From contig NZ_CP012332.1 in NCBI RefSeq assembly GCF_001263175.1, positions 1,671,501-1,735,500 of the forward strand: a DNA stretch of 64,000 nt. Direction: 5' to 3'. A program made the position numbers and the translations under genes. Of this stretch, positions 9,748-21,624 are shown one piece after another. How positions within the stretch are numbered: position 1 is the stretch's first letter; each line of letters starts with the position of its first letter. The stretch comes from Vulgatibacter incomptus (lineage in GTDB: Bacteria; Myxococcota; Myxococcia; Myxococcales; Vulgatibacteraceae). The notes beneath the pieces were generated by a model. The model made no database searches, was not told the DNA's origin, and worked only from the letters and a program-made list of their open reading frames with translations.

Positions 9748-10401
9748 TCACGCCGCGTCGCGCCGGGCTCCGGCCTGTGACGCGCGCTCCTTCTGCGCCA
9801 CGGCGGCGAGGAAATCGGCGAAGTAGCGCAACGCCGAGAGGATGGACGGAGCCAGCGACACCACCAGGATCCACTCGCCGATGAGCTGGAAATCGAAGGG
9901 ATAGGCGGAGACGACCAGCAGATCGATCGGGTACGTGTAGTGCACGAGGACGCCGATGATCCCCGTGAGCTGGAGGGCGGTCTTCCACTTGCCCCCCTGC
10001 CCGGCCGCGATCACGAGACCCTCTCCGATGGCGATCTGGCGGAGGCCCGAGACGATCAGCTCCCGGGAGAGGATGACAATCACCAGCCAGGCCTCGATCC
10101 GGCCCATCTGCGCCAGCATCACCAGCGCCGCGGTGACGATCAGCTTGTCGGCGAGGGGGTCCATCAGCTTGCCCACCACGCTGACGAGGTTCATCCGGCG
10201 GGCGAGCCAGCCGTCGACCATGTCGGAGATCGCGGCGAACGTGAAGAGCACGGCGGCCACGAACGACGAGAAGGGATCGCCTCTCCAGACGAACCAGAGA
10301 AAGACGGGGATCACCAGGATCCGGAGGTAGGTGATCAGGTTGGGGAGGTTGACCAGCTCGTCCTTGAGCGGCCTTCGCGCGGCGACTTTCTTGGCGGCCA
10401 T
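9748..10401 (-). CDS. pgsA: CDP-diacylglycerol--glycerol-3-phosphate 3-phosphatidyltransferase
   Basis: 217 residues. It makes phosphatidylglycerophosphate from CDP-diacylglycerol and glycerol-3-phosphate, the committed step to phosphatidylglycerol and cardiolipin, in the inner membrane. The CDP-alcohol phosphotransferase motif DGx2ARx8Gx3Dx3D is complete (Asp63, Gly64, Ala67, Arg68, Gly77, Asp81, Asp85). The N-terminal NLPNLITYLRIL and several membrane helices fit the family. The ATG at 10401 gives the conventional start MAAKK; a TTG six codons upstream is possible. It lies downstream of the CNNM-type gene, 123 bases away, and is closed by a T-tract terminator. Confidence 0.96.
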   Translation of the reverse strand: MAAKKVAARRPLKDELVNLPNLITYLRILVIPVFLWFVWRGDPFSSFVAAVLFTFAAISDMVDGWLARRMNLVSVVGKLMDPLADKLIVTAALVMLAQMGRIEAWLVIVILSRELIVSGLRQIAIGEGLVIAAGQGGKWKTALQLTGIIGVLVHYTYPIDLLVVSAYPFDFQLIGEWILVVSLAPSILSALRYFADFLAAVAQKERASQAGARRDAA

Positions 10402-10493
10402 GGCGGCGGAACCTAGCAAAGGCTGGGGCGCGATGCACCCCTCCCCTAGGCGCCTGGGGCGCGAGGAAGCGAGCGTCGGCGGACCTGCACCGC

Positions 10494-10538
10494 GCCCTAC
10501 CCCCGCCGCACTACTCCCGCCGCCCTACCCCCGCCGCG
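10494..10538. repeat. Three GC-rich direct repeats at the end of the CNNM gene
   Basis: The unit CTACYCCCGCCGC occurs three times, the last copy overlapping the stop codon at 10525. A simple-sequence tract of unknown role. Confidence 0.55.
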
Positions 10539-11913
10539 CCACGGCGGCCGGGGAGACCTCGCCCGGCTCGGACGCGGCCTTTCCGGCGGCATCCGCCGAC
10601 TGGACCGCGACGGGGAGCTCCTGGGGCGACTCGGGGAGGAGCTCGACCTCGAGCACCCTCTTCTCGTCCGCCGCGCGCACGGTGAAGACGAGCCCCCCGT
10701 AGCGGACCTGCTCGCCCCGCCGCGGCACGCGCCCCGCCATCGCGGTGACGAAGCCGCCGAGGGTGTCGTAGTCGCCGTCCTCGGGGAACTCGAACTCGCC
10801 GTCGCCCGGGAGGGCCTCTTCGAGGAACTCCTCCACGTCGCGGACGGAGACCTCGCCCTGGGCGAGGAAGAGGCCGTCGGCCAGGGCGCGGATGGGCTGC
10901 TGTTCCTCGCCGTCGTCCTCGTCCCGGATCTCGCCGACGATCTCCTCCATCACGTCCTCGAGGGTGACCACGCCGGCCGTTCCGCCGAACTCGTCGACCA
11001 CGACGGCGATCTGCACGCCGCGACGCTGGAACTCCGAGAGGAGGTGGCTGATCCGCATGGTCTCCGGCACGAAGAAGGGCGCGGTGAGGTGGCTCTCGAT
11101 GCGGAAGCGCCCCTTGCCGTTGGTCGGCGCCTTGCCGAGGCCCTCGAGAAGCCGCCGGGCGTAGAGGACGCCGACCACGTTGTCGACGGAGTCCGCGTAC
11201 ACGGGCACGCGGGAATGGCCCGACTCGACCACCACCCGAACGACCTCGTCGTAGGGGGCGTCCGCCGGGAGCGCCACGACCTTGGGCCGCGGCACCATGA
11301 TCTCGCGCACGCGGACGTGGGAGAACTCGATCACCGACTCGAGCAGATCCCGCTTCTCGTCGTCGAGGACACCAGCCTCCGAGCCCTTCTCGATCAGGTA
11401 CTCGAGCTGCTCGGTGGTGTCGTCGATCGAGTGGGACGCGGGTCCGCGGATGCGGCGCGAGATGGCCGCGAGGGGCACGACCAGCGGGCGAAGGAGGGCC
11501 TCCGCCGCGGCACCGACCGGCGCCGCCCACGAGAGGCTGGCTTCGGGGTCCCTGCATGCCAGCGCCCGGCAGAGCGTGACGAAGCCGAGGAGCACGAGCG
11601 CACCCCCGGCGGCGGCCAGTGCCGCCATCGGCGGGTCGTCGGCCAGGGAGGCGGCCAGGAGAGCGAGCGCCCCGCCGTAGATCAGCTTGGCGAGCGAGTC
11701 GATCGAAAGGAGGGCGAGGCGGACCACGTCGGGCCGCTCTACCAGGCGCTTCAGGCCTCGCGGCGGCTTGTGGTCCTTCTCTTCGAGGAGGCCCTGCGCG
11801 CGGTGCTCACCGAGAGCCGCCAGCGCGGCGGAGGCCGAAGACGCGAGCGCGGCAAGCAGGAGCGTAGAGCCCGCCGCCACGAGGCACGTCAAAGTACCGG
11901 TACTTGATCCCAA
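10525..11913 (-). CDS. CNNM/CorC-HlyC family membrane protein with CBS pair
   Basis: 462 residues. The N-terminal 150 residues form the CNNM transmembrane domain, with short hydrophobic helices and the basic loop EEKDHKPPRGLKR. Two CBS domains follow (about 200-320; IMVPRPKVVALPADAPYDEVV and VVVDEFGGTAGVVTLEDVMEEIVGE), then a CorC_HlyC C-terminal domain (about 345-430, DYDTLGGFVTAMAGRVPRRGE). Family members act in Mg2+/Co2+ export or tolerance. The first codon taken is TTG with CGGAG six bases before it; start certainty is low because the N-terminus has no ATG. A 14-bp palindrome covers codons 3-8. It is probably followed by pgsA on the same transcript. Confidence 0.9.
   Translation of the reverse strand: MGSSTGTLTCLVAAGSTLLLAALASSASAALAALGEHRAQGLLEEKDHKPPRGLKRLVERPDVVRLALLSIDSLAKLIYGGALALLAASLADDPPMAALAAAGGALVLLGFVTLCRALACRDPEASLSWAAPVGAAAEALLRPLVVPLAAISRRIRGPASHSIDDTTEQLEYLIEKGSEAGVLDDEKRDLLESVIEFSHVRVREIMVPRPKVVALPADAPYDEVVRVVVESGHSRVPVYADSVDNVVGVLYARRLLEGLGKAPTNGKGRFRIESHLTAPFFVPETMRISHLLSEFQRRGVQIAVVVDEFGGTAGVVTLEDVMEEIVGEIRDEDDGEEQQPIRALADGLFLAQGEVSVRDVEEFLEEALPGDGEFEFPEDGDYDTLGGFVTAMAGRVPRRGEQVRYGGLVFTVRAADEKRVLEVELLPESPQELPVAVQSADAAGKAASEPGEVSPAAVARRG
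11892..11905. promoter_or_regulatory. 14-bp perfect palindrome at the CNNM start
   Basis: AAGTACCGGTACTT is a complete palindrome lying inside the first codons of the CNNM gene as annotated. It may be an operator for a dimeric regulator, or show that translation really begins further in. No regulator can be named. Confidence 0.4.
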
Positions 11914-12228
11914 ACACAGCTCCGGCCGCCGGCCCCCGGCATCCCGTCCCCACGCCTGCGTTCGAGGCTCGTGGGCGAGATCCGGTTGGCTCCCCGAGGA
12001 ATCTCGAGGCCGCCAACGGTCGCTTCCTTCGGGCGCCCGGGTGCCGCCCTGGCGTCCTGCAGCTCCCGCGCGGGGAGCGTTGCGACGGTCTTCCGGGCTC
12101 TACCCCCCGCGGATCCCCACGGAGCTCCCGTCGACCAAAGGAACATCGTACTACGTCTTCCGCTTCCCGTCACATCCCTCGAGAGGTGGTTCACGACCTC
12201 CCAGCTGGGCAACGGGAACAGCATGCAA
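11914..12228. other. Intergenic region upstream of the CNNM gene, no gene seen
   Basis: About 315 bases between the terminator of the beta-helix lipoprotein gene and the CNNM start. Open frames here are short and without a ribosome-binding site or protein-like composition. It should contain the CNNM promoter, but I could not pick a convincing -35/-10 pair. Confidence 0.5.
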
Positions 12229-12259
12229 GCGCCCGGTCGCATGGATCGCGACCGGGCGC
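12229..12259 (-). terminator. Terminator of the beta-helix lipoprotein gene
   Basis: A perfect 12-bp stem (GCGCCCGGTCGC and its complement) with a 7-base loop, starting 23 bases after the stop codon at 12283. Confidence 0.82.
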
Positions 12260-12282
12260 CTGGAACCTACGAGCGAGCTGGC

Positions 12283-15200
12283 CTACCGGCCGCCCGCCAT
12301 GATCGTGTCGAAACGCTCGCGGGCCGGGAGGGTCCACGCCTGCTGCGACGTGTTCTCGGGGGTGATCCACGGCCACGGCTTGTTGCCGAAGTACGCGGGC
12401 TTCGAGCGGAGGTAGAGGGACGCCGGCATGTCGTGCCGCTGGTAGTTGCGGTCCCAGACGATCCCTCTCGTGAGGTAGTCGTAGTTGCCGTGCCGGTGCG
12501 TCGTGGCGACGACCTTGGCGTCCTGACCGCTCTTACCGGCGTTGTGCTCCACGCCGATGGCCCAGATGGGGACCGGGTTCCAGTTCCACGGCGGGCTGCC
12601 CTCGTAGACGAAGCCCCGCTGCGGCGCTGCGGTCATGTCGGCGGTACCGAGGACGTTTCCGATGTAGCTGCAGTGGGTGTGCCACTCGGGGACCTCGACG
12701 ATCTTTCGCATCGTCTCGTCGCGGAGCTGGAGCGGCGGGAACGAGCGCCTGCGCCCGGTTGCCTGGTTGCGGAAGAACACGTTGTAGATCGAGTTGCCCC
12801 AGTAGCCATCGCCGCCGATGTTGAACGCCTGGTTGCCCTCGAAGAGCGTGTAGTGGGGCGTCGCGAAGTGCGAAGCGTTCAGGCCCACCTCGGGGATGGT
12901 CGGGTAGCCTGCACCCCACCCGTCCTCGAAGTAGTTGTAGCCGATCACGTTGCCGGGGCCGGCGCCTCGCATGGTGATGACCTTGTTGAAGTTCCAGGAG
13001 ATGTTGTTCTCGAACAGGTTGTCCGAGGCGTAGACCCGCAGGTCGATGCCGTAGCCGGCGCCGCCCGGGTTGGGGTTCGCGGTGCTGTGGAAGAACGAGT
13101 CCCGCGCCTCGCAGCGGAAGGTGCTCTCGAAGGCGATGCTGCTTCCGATGGACCGCTCGCTCTCGACGTTCCTCGCCCAGCTGTACGCGGCGCCGTAGAA
13201 CGCGATGTTCCCCTGCTCGCCGCCGGCGACGTAGAGGTTCTCGACGCCCGACCACCGCTTGACGGGGACCATGGCGCCGCCCTGGTTGCCGCCAGCGAAC
13301 CGGACCACCTGGGCCTGGTTGGAGGTGTAGTACGGCAGGCGCACCGGCGTGCTGAAGGTGAGCGTGTTCCCGGAGATCGAGGTGATCTCGAGGACCTGGC
13401 CGGTGGGGCGGTTCTGCCGGGTGTACCAGCCGCGCTCGGAGCCGTTCGGGTTGGACTGGGTGACCGGGTTCCACCACGAGCCGACGCGGGTGTTGTCCAC
13501 GAGCTGGTCGATGAAGACGATCTCGCCGACCTGGTAGCCGGGGTTCCGGGACAGGGTGACCCGGTTGGAACCGCGGGGCACGTCGGCGGTCACGTCGACC
13601 GGGGTGGTGTTCTTGATCCAGAGGTGGCCGAGGTTGATGACCGAGGTCTGCGAGCCGGCCCCCTTCAGGAGGCGCGTCGCGGTGGTCCCGCGGGTTCCCT
13701 GGCCCCGGAGCGTGACGTAGCTGGGCACGTTCAGGCTCTGCGAGCGGATGTTGTAGGTGCCGGCCTTGAGGTAGACGATCCGCCGGCTGGTCTCGCTGGC
13801 CTGGTTGCCCGCGTTGTTGAGGGCGGCCTGAATGGCGGAGGAGGCGTCCGTGGAGCCGTTCGCCAGGGCCGGATCGACGGAGAATCCGCCGTAGGGATTG
13901 CCGGCGGGGAGGTAGACGGTCGCCGGCCTGCGGGAGTCGTTGTCCGACGGGATGCCGCCGACAGTGGAGAGGCCGGGCTGCCAGGGCGTGATCCGTTCGG
14001 CGGGGAGCAGGCCCGTGGCGTCGATGTCGCCAGGCGTCGGATCGACGGGCGGGTTCGGATCGACGGGCGGGTTGGGATCGACCGGATCCGGATCGGTTGG
14101 ATCGACGGGTCCGGTCGACCCGCCGTTGACCACGAAGCCGACCTCGTCGAAGTGAATCGTGGGGATCGTCCCACCGCGCCACTCCTGGATCGTGACGCCG
14201 TCGATGGTCGAGACCGCGCCGGCGATGGCGCTGAACGGCACGGTGCACTCGGTCCACTGCCCCGCGATCACCGCACGGGCCGCGCAGTTGGGGCCGAGGT
14301 CGGCGCCTTCGGACCAGATGCCGTTCGAGTACGTGCGCACGCGCAGGCCGGCGCCGCCCCCCGAGGTCCCGCCGTGGACCTGGAGCTTGAGGGCGGTGAG
14401 GCCCGAGGTCGGGAAGCCCTGGCGCATGAAGTAGACCGCCTGCCACGCGCCGAAAGACGCGGAGATCGCGGTCCGCCCGGCGTAGACCGGCGAGGTGGAG
14501 GCGAAGTTGGCGGTCGCCCAGGAGCCATTCGACCAACCGCTCGCCAGCGCGTCGCGGTAGATCCAGCTCATGGTCGGCGTGGGCTGCGGGTCGGGATCGG
14601 GCGCAGGAGCCTCGGGGAGCATCGTCGAGGTCGGAGCCGACTGCGGCCCTTCACCCTGTGCGTTGACCGCGGACACCCGATACCAATAGGACCGGCCGGC
14701 GACGACCGCGCGATCCTCGTAGGCGGTCCCGGAGATCGGCGCGGAGGTCAGCCGGTCGGAGGCGCCGGAGGCGCTCTGGGCGCGATAGACGTGGTAGCCG
14801 GTCGCGTTCGCGACGGCGGTCCAGCTCAGAGAGACCTTGTCCGTCGACGGCTCGGCGGAGGGGCGCGACGGAGCCGCGGGCAGCGCAGGGACGACCGCGG
14901 AGACGATCGCGGAGGTCGGACCTTCTCCGGCTGTGTTGAGCGCCGATACACGGTATCGATACGTCTCACCCTGCACGACGGCGCGATCCTCGTAGGCGGC
15001 GTTCGAGATCGGAGTGGAGGACAGACGCGTGAACGACGAGGAGGAGCCGACGGCGCGATAGACGTGGTAGCCGGTGGCACCGGCGGCAGCGCTCCAGCTC
15101 AGCGAGACCCGGTCGAGGGAGGCCGTCGCGCGGAGGCCCTCGGGCGCGGCGGGGAGCGCGAGAGGCGGGGCCGACTCGTCGACGAGGAGGATGTCGTCGA

Positions 15201-15723
15201 AGTAGAGGGCCGGCAGCGACTTGCCGGCGAACTCCTGGATGATGATGCCGTCGATCTTGCCCCCGGTGACGCCGAGGTCGCGCAGGGGGATCTTGCAGAG
15301 GGACCAGCCGTTGGCCGGGATCTTCCCGTTCGCGCAGTAGCGCGCGACCGGCACCCCGCCCCGCTCGACGCCGTTGACGGTGAGCTTGGCGAGCAGCGAT
15401 GGATCCGCGGTCTTCCCGCCGTTCGCCTGGAACTGAAGGTGGGTGAGCCCGTCCGTGGAGAGACCGTTGTGGTGGAGGTAGAGGCCCTGCCAGGGGCCAT
15501 AGGTGACGGCGATGGAGCGGGTTCCGGACTTGACCGTGGTCCGGTTCGCCAGGTCCCTGCCCGCCCACGACCAGTCGGACCAACCGGGTGCCAGGGCGTC
15601 GTCGTAGACCAGGGTTCCCGCGACCGCGGCCTTCGCCACCGCGTCGACCGTGTCTGCTTCTGAACGCTTCTCACCACAGGCGAATAGCGTTGCAACCAGG
15701 CAAGTGCCCAGTGCCAGATTCAT
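12283..15723 (-). CDS. Multidomain lipoprotein with pectate-lyase-like beta-helix and Fn3 domains
   Basis: 1146 residues. Signal peptide with lipobox LFAC (Cys16). Domain order: jelly-roll carbohydrate-binding-like module (about 35-180, DALAPGWSDWSWAGRDL); two fibronectin type III domains (about 187-275 and 280-370, LSWSAAAGATGYHVYRA); a second copy of the jelly-roll module (about 385-530, DALASGWSNGSWATANF); a Pro/Asp linker (VDPNPP repeats, about 535-575); then a right-handed parallel beta-helix of the pectate-lyase-3 type (about 600-1140, with IVYLKAGTYNI and VTLRGQGTRGT). It is most likely a surface polysaccharide lyase or hydrolase, but the substrate cannot be read from sequence. The ATG at 15723 is preferred to a TTG three codons upstream. 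It is transcribed alone and ends at a strong hairpin. Confidence 0.88.
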   Translation of the reverse strand: MNLALGTCLVATLFACGEKRSEADTVDAVAKAAVAGTLVYDDALAPGWSDWSWAGRDLANRTTVKSGTRSIAVTYGPWQGLYLHHNGLSTDGLTHLQFQANGGKTADPSLLAKLTVNGVERGGVPVARYCANGKIPANGWSLCKIPLRDLGVTGGKIDGIIIQEFAGKSLPALYFDDILLVDESAPPLALPAAPEGLRATASLDRVSLSWSAAAGATGYHVYRAVGSSSSFTRLSSTPISNAAYEDRAVVQGETYRYRVSALNTAGEGPTSAIVSAVVPALPAAPSRPSAEPSTDKVSLSWTAVANATGYHVYRAQSASGASDRLTSAPISGTAYEDRAVVAGRSYWYRVSAVNAQGEGPQSAPTSTMLPEAPAPDPDPQPTPTMSWIYRDALASGWSNGSWATANFASTSPVYAGRTAISASFGAWQAVYFMRQGFPTSGLTALKLQVHGGTSGGGAGLRVRTYSNGIWSEGADLGPNCAARAVIAGQWTECTVPFSAIAGAVSTIDGVTIQEWRGGTIPTIHFDEVGFVVNGGSTGPVDPTDPDPVDPNPPVDPNPPVDPTPGDIDATGLLPAERITPWQPGLSTVGGIPSDNDSRRPATVYLPAGNPYGGFSVDPALANGSTDASSAIQAALNNAGNQASETSRRIVYLKAGTYNIRSQSLNVPSYVTLRGQGTRGTTATRLLKGAGSQTSVINLGHLWIKNTTPVDVTADVPRGSNRVTLSRNPGYQVGEIVFIDQLVDNTRVGSWWNPVTQSNPNGSERGWYTRQNRPTGQVLEITSISGNTLTFSTPVRLPYYTSNQAQVVRFAGGNQGGAMVPVKRWSGVENLYVAGGEQGNIAFYGAAYSWARNVESERSIGSSIAFESTFRCEARDSFFHSTANPNPGGAGYGIDLRVYASDNLFENNISWNFNKVITMRGAGPGNVIGYNYFEDGWGAGYPTIPEVGLNASHFATPHYTLFEGNQAFNIGGDGYWGNSIYNVFFRNQATGRRRSFPPLQLRDETMRKIVEVPEWHTHCSYIGNVLGTADMTAAPQRGFVYEGSPPWNWNPVPIWAIGVEHNAGKSGQDAKVVATTHRHGNYDYLTRGIVWDRNYQRHDMPASLYLRSKPAYFGNKPWPWITPENTSQQAWTLPARERFDTIMAGGR

Positions 15724-15916
15724 GTAACGCAAGGTGAAACAGCCTTTCTTTTCGGGTGTACCGGCGCGGAGCGAGACACGAACCTGCCGGAGAGACCACG
15801 ATGGATCAGGCTGTCAGTCGGATAAAAGGCACCGATCGGCGACATGCGCCCACCTGCTCGTCCGAGCAGTGAAAGCAAGCGAACCAGTCGAGGCCTCGCA
15901 CCCCCAAAACGCACGA

Positions 15917-15946
15917 ACGGACCCCCGGGGTCTCCGGCGGGTCCGT
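15917..15946 (-). terminator. Terminator of ndk
   Basis: An 8-bp stem ACGGACCC / GGGTCCGT with an inner CCGG/CCGG pairing, about 50 bases after the ndk stop and followed by a T-rich stretch on the minus strand. Confidence 0.75.
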
Positions 15947-15996
15947 CCGCGTTTCAACGAAGCTGGCGCGGTGCTCGTAGGCGCCGCCAGACCTGG

Positions 15997-16437
15997 TTAC
16001 TTCTTGGCCCAGTCGTAGGCGACGAGCTCGGTGGCAGCGAAGTGGTACGAGATCTCGATCTTCGCGTTGTCCAGGCTGTCCGAGCCGTGGACGGTGTTGG
16101 CGTCGATGCTCTCGGCGAAGTCCTTGCGGATCGTGCCGGGGGCCGCGTCCTTCGGGTTGGTCGCGCCCATGATCTCGCGGTTCGCCGCGACGGCGTTCTC
16201 GCCCTCGAGGACCATGAGGAGCACGGGGCCCGAGGTCATGAACGAGACCAGGTCCTTGAAGAAGGGGCGCTCGCGGTGCACGGCGTAGAAGCCGCCGGCC
16301 TCGTCCGTGGTGAGCTGCTTCATCTTCATCGCCACGGGCTTGAGGCCCTTGGTCTCGAAGCGGTCGACGATCTTGCCGATCACGCCCTTCTGCAGCGCGT
16401 CGGGCTTGAGAATGGAGAGGGTACGCTCGATTGCCAT
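15997..16437 (-). CDS. ndk: Nucleoside diphosphate kinase
   Basis: 146 residues, the usual length. It transfers the gamma-phosphate between NTPs and NDPs through a phosphohistidine. The active-site motif NTVHGSDS is present, as are the N-terminal [12 protein letters not shown] and the substrate loop [18 protein letters not shown] with GGAG 8 bases upstream. It lies downstream of sucCD on the same strand, but a hairpin after sucD and a candidate promoter at 16570-16599 suggest its own transcript. Confidence 0.98.
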   Translation of the reverse strand: MAIERTLSILKPDALQKGVIGKIVDRFETKGLKPVAMKMKQLTTDEAGGFYAVHRERPFFKDLVSFMTSGPVLLMVLEGENAVAANREIMGATNPKDAAPGTIRKDFAESIDANTVHGSDSLDNAKIEISYHFAATELVAYDWAKK

Positions 16438-16569
16438 GTTCGACTCCGAACCGGCCGGCGATCGAGCCCCGCGGGCTGCCGCCGGCGTTTAAGATTGGGA
16501 AACGGAGGCGCCGCGATCCCCGCAGCGCCTCCCGGATGGCCGCCTCCAACCGAAGGCGGCGGCGCGCGC

Positions 16570-16599
16570 CTTTTACGGCAACGCGCCTCTACGTGTAAA
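16570..16599 (-). promoter_or_regulatory. Candidate promoter of ndk
   Basis: TTTACA (16599-16594), 18-base spacer, TAAAAG (16575-16570). This would give a leader of about 125 bases. Both boxes fit sigma-70 consensus only partly. Confidence 0.45.
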
Positions 16600-16611
16600 G
16601 CGGACCTCGGC

Positions 16612-16630
16612 GTCGACCGGACCGGTCGAC
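16612..16630 (-). terminator. Inverted repeat after sucD
   Basis: A perfect 9-bp inverted repeat with one central base (GTCGACCGG-A-CCGGTCGAC), eight bases after the sucD stop. Probable terminator of the sucCD transcript. Confidence 0.6.
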
Positions 16631-16637
16631 ACCGCGC

Positions 16638-17548
16638 TTACGGCGTCACGCCCCGCTCGGCGAGGAGCGCCTTCAGGGTGAGGCCGAGCTCGGCGGGGGT
16701 CGGAGCGACCTTCACGCCAGCGGCCTCCATCGCCTTGATCTTGTCCTCGGCCGTGCCCTTGCCGCCCGAGATGATCGCGCCGGCGTGGCCCATGCGCTTG
16801 CCCGGAGGCGCCGTGCGGCCGGCGATGAAACCCACCACCGGCTTGGTCACGTGCTTCTTGATGTACTCGGCGGCGTGCTCCTCGGCGTTGCCGCCGATCT
16901 CGCCGATCATGATGATCGCCTTGGTCTCGGGGTCGGCCTGGAAGGCCTCGAGGCAATCGATGAAGTTGGTGCCGTTCACCGGGTCGCCGCCGATGCCCAC
17001 CGCGGTGGACTGGCCCCAGCCGAGCTGGGTCACCTGGTGGACCGCCTCGTAGGTGAGGGTGCCGGACCGCGACACGATGCCGATCGAGCCCTTCCGGTGG
17101 ATGTGACCCGGCATGATGCCGATCTTGCACCCGCCCTTGGAGCCCTCGCCCTCCCCGGCGTGATCACGCCAGGGCAGTTGGGGCCGAGGAGCCGCGTCTT
17201 GCTGCCCGCCATGGCGCGCTTGACGCGAACCATGTCGAGCACCGGGATACCCTCGGTGATGCAGACCGCGAGCTCGAGGCCCGCGTCCACCGCCTCGAGG
17301 ATCGCGTCGGCGGCGCCCGGAGGCGGCACGTAGATCACCGAAGCCGTGGCGCCGGTGGCCTCCACCGCTTCACGGACCGTGTTGAAGACGGGAATCTTCC
17401 CCTCGAACATCATGCCGCCCTTGCCGGGCGACGTGCCGCCGACGAGCTGGGTGCCGTAGGCGAGCATCTGCGAGGCGTGGAAGGAGCCGGCGGAGCCGGT
17501 GATCCCCTGGACGATGACCTTGGTGTCCTTGTTGACGAAGATCGCCAT
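16638..17548 (-). pseudogene. sucD: Succinate--CoA ligase alpha subunit, interrupted by a one-base frameshift
   Basis: The first part (17548 to about 17157) reads [21 protein letters not shown] through [11 protein letters not shown] in one frame. The rest (from about 17150 to 16638) continues in another frame with [20 protein letters not shown] to the end, including the phosphohistidine region [13 protein letters not shown]. Adding one G to the run at 17153-17156 restores a single 303-residue protein of normal family length. The product makes ATP or GTP from succinyl-CoA with SucC in the TCA cycle. sucC ends three bases upstream, so the two form an operon. Because the gene is central and both parts are well conserved, a sequencing or assembly error is more likely than true loss. 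The type is given as pseudogene only for the visible frameshift. Confidence 0.9.
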
Positions 17549-17551
17549 GGA

Positions 17552-18742
<1,191 letters not shown>

Positions 18743-18829
18743 GATTGCTCCTCCCCGCTCACCAGCGGGATGCGTGATTTCGATGGGCCGCGGGAGCGGC
18801 CCGTGTGCTTCGCCTTCGGCTCCGCAATG

Positions 18830-19603
18830 TCACGCGCCGTCGGACTTGCCCGCCACCCGCTTGCCCTTCGACTTGGCGCGGATGAACTCGCGGTTCAGCT
18901 CGGCGATCACGCGGATGGGGATCTCCTTCGGACAGACGGCCTCGCACTCGCGGTGGTTGGTGCAGTTGCCGAAGCCCTGGGCGTCCATCTCCGCGATCAT
19001 CCCGTTCGCACGGGAGGTGCGCTCCACCTGGCCCTGGGGCAGGTGCTTGTACTTGGAGATCTGCGCGCCCACGAAGAGCATCGCCGACGCGTTCGGGCAG
19101 GCCGCCACACAGGCGCCGCAGCCGATGCAAGCGGCGGCGTCCATCGAGAGGTCGGCCTCCTCTTTCGAGATGGGGATCGCGTTGCCGTCGGGAGTGCCGC
19201 CGGTCCGGACGGAGACGAAGCCGCCCGCCGCCACCACCTTGTCGAAGGCGCCGCGGTTCACCACCAGGTCCTTCACCACCGGGAAGGCTGCCGCCCGGAA
19301 GGGCTCGATGGTGACCTCCTGTCCGTCGCGGAAGGAGCGCATGTGGAGCTGGCAGGTGGTCACGCCCGGGATCGGGCCGTGGGCCTGGCCGTCGATCACC
19401 AGCGAGCACGTGCCGCAGATGCCCTCGCGGCAGTCGTGGTCGAAGGCGATGGGCTCGTCGCCCTTGGCCTCGAGCTTCTCGTTCACGACGTCGAGCATCT
19501 CGAGGAAGGACATGTCCGGGCTGACGTCCTCGGCGAGGTAGTCGATCATCTTGCCCGGCGTGTTCCCGTTCTTCTGCCGCCAGACCCGCAGCTTCAGCTT
19601 CAT
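18830..19603 (-). CDS. sdhB: Succinate dehydrogenase/fumarate reductase iron-sulphur subunit
   Basis: 257 residues from the ATG at 19603. The N-terminal 2Fe-2S ferredoxin domain has [15 protein letters not shown] (cysteines about 58-66) and a further Cys in GVTTCQLHM. The C-terminal domain has [13 protein letters not shown] and [14 protein letters not shown] for the 4Fe-4S and 3Fe-4S clusters. It carries electrons from the flavoprotein to the membrane cytochrome. It starts 11 bases after sdhA stops, so sdhC-sdhA-sdhB is one operon, with sucCD next. Confidence 0.97.
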   Translation of the reverse strand: MKLKLRVWRQKNGNTPGKMIDYLAEDVSPDMSFLEMLDVVNEKLEAKGDEPIAFDHDCREGICGTCSLVIDGQAHGPIPGVTTCQLHMRSFRDGQEVTIEPFRAAAFPVVKDLVVNRGAFDKVVAAGGFVSVRTGGTPDGNAIPISKEEADLSMDAAACIGCGACVAACPNASAMLFVGAQISKYKHLPQGQVERTSRANGMIAEMDAQGFGNCTNHRECEAVCPKEIPIRVIAELNREFIRAKSKGKRVAGKSDGA

Positions 19604-19614
19604 CGTTCCCGCGC

Positions 19615-21528
<1,914 letters not shown>

Positions 21529-21624
21529 GGGTGAGGTCTCCTGAGCGCCCACGGCGCTCGAACCCTTGGCATGTGACGCGCCATCCCCTCGCCTGGGGGC
21601 GAGAGGAGAGCGAACGGGCGCCGG

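Noticed and set aside
15724-15916. Possible riboswitch upstream of the beta-helix lipoprotein gene.
   Set aside because: I searched for a cyclic di-GMP or other known aptamer pattern and found no conserved core, only scattered short pairings.
17145-17165. Programmed frameshift in sucD.
   Set aside because: No slippery heptamer with downstream structure or internal Shine-Dalgarno pairing is evident, and SucD is not known to use recoding. An indel error is simpler.
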